A stretch of DNA of 7,809 nucleotides from Actinomycetota bacterium (lineage in GTDB: Bacteria > Actinomycetota > UBA4738 > G016210805), in contig JACQTL010000390.1 of the NCBI GenBank assembly GCA_016210805.1, positions 1 through 7,809 of the forward strand. The letters run 5' to 3'. Below, in pieces: positions 1 through 5,242 of this stretch. Below the pieces are notes generated by a model that had not been told where the DNA came from, made no database searches, and saw only the letters and a program-made list of their open reading frames with translations. Each line of letters begins with the position of its first letter. The first letter of the stretch is position 1. Made by a program: the position numbers and the translations under genes.

Positions 1-1438
1 GCACGAGGTCGTAGGCCCTGGCCCTGGCCGTGGCCGGGTCCAGGTCGTCGGAGGCCGGCGAGGTGAACGGGTGGTGCACGCTCACCCACTTCCCCTCCTC
101 CTGGCTCCACTCGAAGAGCGGCGCCTCCGTGATCCACAGGAACGCCCACTCCCCCGCCGGGGCCCACCCGAACCGGGCCGCCATGTCACGGCGGAGGCCG
201 TCCAGGGCCACGGCCACCCGGTCCGGCCGGTCGGCCACCAGGAAGGCGACGTCGCCCTCCCGGGTGCCGAGAGCCTCGCGGACGCCGGCCAGCTCCTGCT
301 CCGAGAGGAACTTCGCCACCGGGGAGCGGACCTCATCCTCCTCGAGCCTCATCCACACGAGCCCCGCCGCGCCCCGCCCCTTCACCTGCTCCTCCAGGGC
401 GTCCATCTGCTTGCGGGACCACTCGCCCTCCCAGGGCACGCGGATCCCCCGGACCTGCCCGCCGGCCTGGAGCGCCGACGCGAAGGCCCTGAACCCCGTG
501 GCGGCGAAGGCCGCCGAGAGGTCCACGATCGGCATCCGGTCCCCGTAGCGCAGGTCGGGCTTGTCGGTGCCGTACCGGCCGATGGCCTCGGCGTAGGTGA
601 GCCGGGGGAACGGAGTGGCCACCTCCACGCCGTGGACCTCCCGGACCAGCTCGGCCATCAGGGGCTCGATCATCCCGAGGACGTCCTCCTCGTCCACGAA
701 CGACATCTCCCCGTCGAGCTGGGTGAACTCTGGCTGGCGGTCGGCCCGGAGGGCCTCGTCCCTGAAGCACCGCACGATCTGGTAGTACCGGTCCTGCCCG
801 GCCACCATGAGGATCTGCTTGAACAGCTGGGGCGACTGGGGCAGCGCGTAGAACGCCCCCGGGGCCTGGCGGGCCGGCACCAGGAAGTCGCGGGCCCCCT
901 CCGGGGTGCTCCTGGTGAGCATCGGGGTCTCGACCTCCCGGAAGCCCCGCTCGTCGAAGTACCTCCGGATGATCCGGAAGGCCCGGTGCCGGAGCTCCAG
1001 GGCCCTGGTCATCTCCGGCCGGCGGAGGTCCAGGTACCGGTACCTCAGGCGGAGGGTCTCGTCGGGGTCGGCGTGGTCCTCGGCCTGGAAGGGCGGGGTC
1101 TCGGCCTCGGACAGCACCTCGACGCCCTCCCCCACGACCTCGATCTGGCCGGTGGCGAGGTTCGGGTTGACCGTCCCGTCGGGGCGGTGGCGGACCCGTC
1201 CGGTGACCCGGACGACGTCCTCCCCGCCCAGCCCGGTCGCGGCGGCGTGTGCCTCGGGCGACTGCTCGGGATGGAACACGACCTGCACGAAGCCCGTGCG
1301 GTCCCTGAGGTCGAGGAAGGCCACGCCCCCGTGGTCCCGGCGGTGGGCCACCCACCCGCACAGGGCCACCTCGGCCCCCTCGTGCTCGGGGCGGAGCTCC
1401 CCGCAGGCGTGGGTCCTCAGGCTCGTCCCGAGATCCAT
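1..1438 (-). CDS. aspS: Aspartyl-tRNA synthetase, bacterial type, C-terminal end cut by window edge
   Basis: Class II synthetase that activates aspartate and loads it on tRNA in the cytoplasm. 479 codons are visible, out of about 590 usual for the family. Residues 1-110 form the OB-fold anticodon-binding domain. The catalytic core follows, with motif 1 near GFREVETPML (165-174), a flipping-loop region TPEGARDFLVP (178-188), the QSPQLFKQ segment (201-208) and motif 2 FRDE..RADRQPEFTQLD (225-242). The bacterial insertion (GAD) domain lies at about 280-430, and HHPFTSP (455-461) follows. Motif 3 is lost beyond base 1. His36 in RRDHGG and Gly88 in the RPDGT loop match the residues that mark non-discriminating AspRS (His31/Gly83 in Pseudomonas aeruginosa), so it probably also makes Asp-tRNA(Asn). 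The ATG start lies inside the end of hisS (22-base overlap), nine bases after a GGAGGA Shine-Dalgarno at 1448-1453. The frame is intact throughout what is visible. Confidence 0.98.
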   Translation of the reverse strand, partial: MDLGTSLRTHACGELRPEHEGAEVALCGWVAHRRDHGGVAFLDLRDRTGFVQVVFHPEQSPEAHAAATGLGGEDVVRVTGRVRHRPDGTVNPNLATGQIEVVGEGVEVLSEAETPPFQAEDHADPDETLRLRYRYLDLRRPEMTRALELRHRAFRIIRRYFDERGFREVETPMLTRSTPEGARDFLVPARQAPGAFYALPQSPQLFKQILMVAGQDRYYQIVRCFRDEALRADRQPEFTQLDGEMSFVDEEDVLGMIEPLMAELVREVHGVEVATPFPRLTYAEAIGRYGTDKPDLRYGDRMPIVDLSAAFAATGFRAFASALQAGGQVRGIRVPWEGEWSRKQMDALEEQVKGRGAAGLVWMRLEEDEVRSPVAKFLSEQELAGVREALGTREGDVAFLVADRPDRVAVALDGLRRDMAARFGWAPAGEWAFLWITEAPLFEWSQEEGKWVSVHHPFTSPASDDLDPATARARAYDLV

Positions 1439-2679
1439 CCCGGCACGTCCTCCATGGGAACCGCCTCCTGGGAGCCGTCGGAGAGCCGCCTGACCGTGGC
1501 CCGGCCCTCGGCCATCTCCCGCTCCCCCACGATCACCGCGAACCGGGCCCCGGTCCGGTCGGCCATCCGGAGCTGGGCCTTCAGGGGGCGGTCCCCGGCG
1601 CTGGCCTCGGCGGCCACCCCCGCCCGGCGGAGGTCCTCGACCAGGCCCCGGGCCGCCAGGATGGCCCCGTCCCCCACGGCCACCACGAAGGCGTCCACCG
1701 ATCGCGGCCCGGGGAGCTCGACGCCCTCCTCCTCCATGGCGTAAAGGACCCGGTCCAGGCCCAGCCCGAACCCGACGCCGGGGGTGGGCGCCCCCCCGAG
1801 CACCTCGGCCAGGCCGTCGTACCGGCCCCCGCCGCACAGCGTCGACTGGGCGGCGGGCATGGCCTCCGACACGAACTCGAACGCCGTTCGCGTGTAGTAG
1901 TCCAGGCCCCGGACCAGGAAGGGGTCGGGCTGGAAGGCGACCCCCGCCGCCCGGAGCCCGGCCTGCACGGCCGCGAGGTGCTCGGCGCACGCCTCGCACA
2001 GCCGCTCGGTGATGAGAGGAGCGTCCCGGGCCACCCGGCGGCAGGCCTCGTCCCTGCAGTCCAGCACGCGGAGGGGGTTCTCCCGGAACCGGTCCCCGTG
2101 CTCGTCCGACAGCTCGTCCCGGCGGCCCTCGAGGTACGCGACGAGCTCCTCCCGGTAGGCCGGCCGGCAGGCCTCGTCCCCGATCGAGTTCAGGTGGAGG
2201 GCGAACCGCCGGAGGCCCCGGTCGCGGAGGTACCGGTCGGCCATGGCCACGACCTCCACGTCTGCCTCGGGGGCCGGCGTCCCGATCACCTCCACACCGA
2301 GCTGGCGGAACTCCCGGAGCCGCCCGGCCTGGGGCCTGGAGTGCCGCCAGTTCGCCGAGACGTAGTACGCCTTGAACGGGGTGGGGAGGTCGTGGCGATG
2401 GGCCAGGTAGGCGCGCATCACGGGCGCGGTCGGCTCGGGGCGGAGCGTGAGCGAGCGGCCCCCCTTGTCCTCGAACGTGTACATCTCCTTGGTGACGATG
2501 TCCGACGTGCCCCCGCTGGTCCTCTCGAACACCTCGGTGTGCTCGAACGACGGGGTCTCCACGTAGCGGAAGCCGTACCTGTGGGCCAGCTCGTGCCCGG
2601 CCTCGTAGAGCCCGAGCATCGCCTCCGACCGCGGCGGGAGCAGGTCGATCGTGCCCCGGGGCGGGGCGAGCTCCGTCAC
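1417..2679 (-). CDS. hisS: Histidyl-tRNA synthetase
   Basis: Class II synthetase that charges tRNA(His); 420 residues, the normal bacterial length. Visible landmarks are LRPEPTAP (79-86), motif 2 around WRHSRPQAGRLREFRQLGVE (111-130), the HisA motif VRGLDYYTRTAFEF (256-269), GGGRYDGL (283-290) and motif 3 GVGFGLGLDR (301-310). The C-terminal anticodon-binding domain spans about 327-415. An insertion-region C-x4-C-x14-C-x2-C set (Cys208, 213, 228, 231) resembles a zinc site seen in many bacterial HisRS. In motif 2 the usual Glu of the class II FRxE pattern is Ser114 here, which is unusual as far as I know. The frame stays open upstream to 2895, but that part overlaps the MBL gene and does not look like HisRS. 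I chose the GTG at 2679 because the family N-terminus (LAPPRGTIDLLP) begins there, a GGAG lies five bases upstream, and the start overlaps the MBL stop as GTGA, implying translational coupling. Confidence 0.97.
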   Translation of the reverse strand: MTELAPPRGTIDLLPPRSEAMLGLYEAGHELAHRYGFRYVETPSFEHTEVFERTSGGTSDIVTKEMYTFEDKGGRSLTLRPEPTAPVMRAYLAHRHDLPTPFKAYYVSANWRHSRPQAGRLREFRQLGVEVIGTPAPEADVEVVAMADRYLRDRGLRRFALHLNSIGDEACRPAYREELVAYLEGRRDELSDEHGDRFRENPLRVLDCRDEACRRVARDAPLITERLCEACAEHLAAVQAGLRAAGVAFQPDPFLVRGLDYYTRTAFEFVSEAMPAAQSTLCGGGRYDGLAEVLGGAPTPGVGFGLGLDRVLYAMEEEGVELPGPRSVDAFVVAVGDGAILAARGLVEDLRRAGVAAEASAGDRPLKAQLRMADRTGARFAVIVGEREMAEGRATVRRLSDGSQEAVPMEDVPGWISGRA

Positions 2680-3296
2680 CGGAGCTCCACCAGGAACGGG
2701 TTGGACCGGCGCTCCCGGCCGACGGTCGTCCCCGGCCCGTGGCCGGGATAGACGGGGAGCTCGTCGCGGAGCTCCAGGAACCGCCGGAGGCTCAGCTCCA
2801 TGTCCCGGGGGGACGAGTTGGGGAAGTCGGACCGCCCGATCGAGCCGGCGAACACGAGGTCCCCGGAGAAGACGAAGCCGTCGGTCAGGTAGCACACGCT
2901 GCCCGGCGTGTGCCCGGGCGTGTGCATCACGCGGATCGTGAACCCCCCGAACCCGAGCTCGTCGCCCTCCACCACGGTCCGGACGTCCTTGACCTCGACG
3001 GAGGGCACCGGCATGCCGGATCCCCAGGCCCCCGGGTCGGTGAGCGCGGCCCGGTCGGCCTCGTGGACGTACAGGGGGAGGTCGTCCCCGCAGAACACGG
3101 CGGCCGAGCCGATGTGGTCGAAGTGCCCGTGAGTGGCCAGGACGGCCACCGGCCGCTTCCCGGCCAGGCGGAGCGTCTCGTGGACCTCCTCGGGCCCGAA
3201 GCCAGGGTCGACCACAACGGCCTCGTCGCTCCCCTCGGCGGCCACCATCCAGCAGTTCGTGGAGAACGCGTTCCGGTCGAAGACGTCGAGGTACAT
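2676..3296 (-). CDS. Metallo-beta-lactamase-fold hydrolase, glyoxalase II-like
   Basis: Predicted cytoplasmic metal-dependent hydrolase of 206 residues. The metal-binding set is complete: THGHFDH (His56, His58, Asp60, His61), HTPGHTPGS (His129), SGD (Asp146) and PGHGPGT (His186). GSIGRSDFP (151-159) and ERRSNPFL (195-202) are typical of the short glyoxalase II-like group (YcbL type, and the gene found beside hisS in mycobacteria). It lacks the C-terminal substrate domain of classical glyoxalase II, so hydrolysis of a thioester such as S-lactoyl-thiol is plausible but not shown. Other substrates, including persulfides, are possible. There is no signal peptide. It sits 23 bases after the DinB gene, the widest gap inside the cluster, and its stop overlaps the hisS start by four bases. 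No Shine-Dalgarno is seen before its ATG; a TAGACT box nine bases upstream could support leaderless transcription. Confidence 0.92.
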   Translation of the reverse strand: MYLDVFDRNAFSTNCWMVAAEGSDEAVVVDPGFGPEEVHETLRLAGKRPVAVLATHGHFDHIGSAAVFCGDDLPLYVHEADRAALTDPGAWGSGMPVPSVEVKDVRTVVEGDELGFGGFTIRVMHTPGHTPGSVCYLTDGFVFSGDLVFAGSIGRSDFPNSSPRDMELSLRRFLELRDELPVYPGHGPGTTVGRERRSNPFLVELR

Positions 3297-3305
3297 GGGA
3301 TGGCC

Positions 3306-3318
3306 AGTCTATCGGCCG
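3306..3318 (-). promoter_or_regulatory. Candidate internal promoter element before the MBL gene
   Basis: CGGCCGATAGACT on the minus strand differs at one base from CGGCCGATACACT before rel. Its TAGACT (3306-3311) fits TANNNT and ends nine bases before the MBL ATG, so transcription starting about seven bases downstream would begin at or next to the start codon. The ATG has no Shine-Dalgarno, as expected for a leaderless mRNA. The site lies in the 23-base gap after the DinB gene, the upstream part touching its stop region. No -35 is visible. Confidence 0.35.
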
Positions 3319-3319
3319 C

Positions 3320-3838
3320 TCAGCTCGCGCCGCCCGTCGGCCCCGCGCCGGGCCCGAGGCCGTCGAGCTGGTCGGCGTGCTGCTCGAGGTGCCCGACCAG
3401 GAACTCCTCGACGATCCGCTCGGTGCTCATCACGCCCAGGGTGCGGTGGAGGCCCTGCGCCCCCCACTGGGGCTCCGCGATCCGCAGGAGCCAGTCCCTG
3501 AGGTCCAGGATGGCCAGGCGGGTCCGCTCCCACAGGGCCGGGACGGCCCGGTGGCGGTCCCGCTCGATAGCCGCGATCCGTTCGGGGTCCGCCTTGGTCC
3601 TGCCGAACGGGAGCGGATCGCGGTCGTGGGCCCGGATCAGATCGCCGGCCTGAGCCATCCAGTAGGGCACGAACTCGGCCAGGTGGGCCCAGACCTGGCC
3701 GGCGTCCCAGCGCTCGCCGGTGGGCGGGTCGGGATCGGTCAGCCCGGGCGGCGGGTCCACCTCGGCGTGCCGGGCCAGCCGGGCCTCCACCGCGTCGAGG
3801 CGGGCCGCGAAGGCCTCGGCCGGCCCGCACCCGGTCAC
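3320..3838 (-). CDS. DinB-superfamily metal-binding protein (maleylpyruvate isomerase / thiol-transferase fold)
   Basis: 172-residue protein with the marks of the DinB/YfiT four-helix fold. It has an N-terminal helix around AEAFAARLDAVEARLARH (7-24), then WDAGQVWAHLAEF (44-56) with His52, and a C-terminal helix VGHLEQHADQLDGL (148-161) with the HxxxH pair His150/His154. His52, His150 and His154 would form the usual metal triad. Family members include mycothiol-dependent maleylpyruvate isomerase, bacillithiol transferases and the damage-induced DinB proteins; many are uncharacterised. The C-terminal domain of mycothiol-dependent maleylpyruvate isomerase is absent, so no exact reaction can be assigned. 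The open frame extends upstream to 3943, inside the FAH gene; I chose GTG at 3838 because it makes a GTGA overlap with the FAH stop and has AGGGAG five bases upstream. An overlapping frame (3309-3830) is Arg/Gly/Pro-rich and has no motif, so I treat it as a shadow. Confidence 0.78.
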   Translation of the reverse strand: MTGCGPAEAFAARLDAVEARLARHAEVDPPPGLTDPDPPTGERWDAGQVWAHLAEFVPYWMAQAGDLIRAHDRDPLPFGRTKADPERIAAIERDRHRAVPALWERTRLAILDLRDWLLRIAEPQWGAQGLHRTLGVMSTERIVEEFLVGHLEQHADQLDGLGPGAGPTGGAS

Positions 3839-4776
3839 CCCGTCTCCCTGAGCGGCGTCGCCGGTCGGCCCCGGACCACCCGGTTGGCGATCGTCCCCAA
3901 ACGCTCGACCGTGAGGGCCACCTCGTCGCCGGGCCGGAGCCACGGGTACGCCTCGGCCCCGTGCACGAGCGAGAGCTCGAGGATGCAGCCCGTACCGCAG
4001 GTCCCCGATCCGATCACGTCGCCGGGCTCGACCCGCGTGCCCCGGGAGGCGTAGGCCAGCATCTCGCCGAAGCTCCAGTACACGTCGGACAGGTTGCCCC
4101 GCGAGTACTCGACGCCGTTCACGGTCGCCGTCATGGCCAGGTCGTAGGCCCGGCCCTTCCGGTGGGGCTCGAGCTCGTCCGGGGTCACCAGGAAGGGCCC
4201 CAGCGTGGTGGCCGAGTCCTTCCCCTTCGCGGGCCCCAGGCTGAGCTTCATCTCCCGGCGCTGGAGGTCCCGGGCGCTCCAGTCGTTCATCACGCAGAAC
4301 CCTGCCACGTGCGACTCGGCCTCCCCCGGGTCGAGGTCGGCCCCGCCCCGTCCCACGATCGCGGCCACCTCGAGCTCGTAGTCGAGCGCCTTGCTCCCGG
4401 GCGGGACGGGCCCCTCGTCGCCCGGGCCCGACACGGCGTACGGGTTCGAGAAGTAGAAGACCGGGAGCTTGTACCAGTCGGGATCCATGTCCAGGCCCCG
4501 GCCCCGGCGGGCCGTGCGGGCGTGCTCCTCGAAGGCGTAGAAGTCGCGGACGGTCGGCGGCCTGGGGATGGGGGCCCGGAGGCGGACCGTCCCGAGATCC
4601 ACGACGTCGACGGGGTCGCGCTCAGCGCGCTCCCCCGCCTCGGCCAGCCGCTCGCCGTCGTCCCCCAGCAGGTCGAGCAGGGCGACGCCGGGCTCCAGGG
4701 CATGCAGCCGGTCCCCGACGACCAGACCGACCCGGTCCTGGCCGGTCCGGCCGTCCACGAACGTGGCCCACCTCAT
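3835..4776 (-). CDS. Fumarylacetoacetate hydrolase (FAH) family protein
   Basis: 313-residue member of the FAH family, which cleaves or hydrates beta-diketo acids in aromatic-compound breakdown (fumarylacetoacetate, fumarylpyruvate, oxohept-ene-dioate and similar substrates). Family residues are in place: Asp78 and His85 in RDFYAFEEHA (77-86) with the same seven-residue spacing as the metal ligand and catalytic His of animal FAH, YELEV with Glu134/Glu136, NDWSARDLQ with Asp165, and KGKDSATTLGPF (184-195) with Lys186. The glycine-rich end GSGTCGTGCILELS (256-269) is also typical. The N-terminal 70 residues form the usual small domain. The substrate cannot be read from the sequence. The ATG overlaps the dtd stop as ATGA and has GGAGGG eight bases upstream; the stop overlaps the DinB start. 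Being adjacent to a DinB-fold gene recalls the pair of maleylpyruvate isomerase and fumarylpyruvate hydrolase, but no gentisate dioxygenase is in view. Confidence 0.93.
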   Translation of the reverse strand: MRWATFVDGRTGQDRVGLVVGDRLHALEPGVALLDLLGDDGERLAEAGERAERDPVDVVDLGTVRLRAPIPRPPTVRDFYAFEEHARTARRGRGLDMDPDWYKLPVFYFSNPYAVSGPGDEGPVPPGSKALDYELEVAAIVGRGGADLDPGEAESHVAGFCVMNDWSARDLQRREMKLSLGPAKGKDSATTLGPFLVTPDELEPHRKGRAYDLAMTATVNGVEYSRGNLSDVYWSFGEMLAYASRGTRVEPGDVIGSGTCGTGCILELSLVHGAEAYPWLRPGDEVALTVERLGTIANRVVRGRPATPLRETG

Positions 4777-5237
4777 CCGGCGCCCCCTCCGGGGAGCTCG
4801 GCGGCGTCCAGCGTGAGGGTGACCGGGCCGTCGTTCACCAGCTCCACCTCCATGTGCTCCCCGAAGACTCCCCTCGAGACGCGGGCCCCCAGCCTCTCCA
4901 GGGCCGCGGCCAGCTCCTCGACCCTCTCCGCGGCGAGCTCGGGCGGGGCGGCCGCCACCCAGGACGGCCGTCGGCCCTTCCGGATGTCTCCATACAGGGT
5001 GAACTGCGGGACCACCAGGACCTCTCCGCCAACGTCGGAGAGGGCCAGGTTCATCTTCCCCTCCCCGTCCTCGAACACCCTGAGGTGGAAGACCTTGTGA
5101 GCCAGCAGGTCGGGCTCGTGCCGGGCGTCGCCGGCCCCCACCCCGACCAGGAGGACCAGGCCTCGGCCGATCTCGGCCACCGCGTCCCCCGTGACCCGGA
5201 CCGCGGCACGCGTCACCCGCTGGAGGACGACGCGCAT
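4773..5237 (-). CDS. dtd: D-aminoacyl-tRNA deacylase
   Basis: Chiral proofreading enzyme that removes D-amino acids (and glycine from tRNA(Ala)) from mischarged tRNA; cytoplasmic dimer. 154 residues, close to the usual 145-150 plus a short Gly-rich tail. Typical parts are the start MRVVLQRVTRAAVRV (1-15), KMNLALSDVGGEVLVV (61-76), PQFTLYGD (77-84), KGRRPSW (87-93) and NDGPVTLTLD (135-144). The last holds the Gly137-Pro138 pair, the chirality-selecting Gly-cisPro motif. Thr80 of the SQFTL-like segment is kept, but the usual Ser77 is Pro here. The start codon is fixed by the family N-terminus. It begins five bases after the rel stop with no clear Shine-Dalgarno, so translation probably depends on ribosomes finishing rel. 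The rel-dtd pair is familiar from Firmicutes (relA-yrvI). The frame continues open upstream through rel, which is a shadow. Confidence 0.97.
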   Translation of the reverse strand: MRVVLQRVTRAAVRVTGDAVAEIGRGLVLLVGVGAGDARHEPDLLAHKVFHLRVFEDGEGKMNLALSDVGGEVLVVPQFTLYGDIRKGRRPSWVAAAPPELAAERVEELAAALERLGARVSRGVFGEHMEVELVNDGPVTLTLDAAELPGGGAG

Positions 5238-5242
5238 CGTGG

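Noticed and set aside
333..1361. Minus-strand open frame of 342 codons inside aspS
   Set aside because: It is in a different frame from the aspS reading frame, is dominated by Arg, Gly and Pro, and has no motif.
71..1744. Long plus-strand open frame (557 codons) opposite aspS and hisS
   Set aside because: It is rich in Pro, Gly, His and Arg with no recognisable domain, and spans the ends of two clear genes on the other strand; such antisense frames are expected at this G+C content.
2680..2895. N-terminal extension of HisRS from an upstream start
   Set aside because: It overlaps the MBL gene, is Arg/Pro-rich and gives an N-terminus unlike the family; GTG at 2679 fits length, Shine-Dalgarno and overlap.
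2739..3653. Plus-strand 304-codon open frame opposite the MBL and DinB genes
   Set aside because: No domain or plausible start signal; it is the antisense of genes with complete metal-binding motifs.
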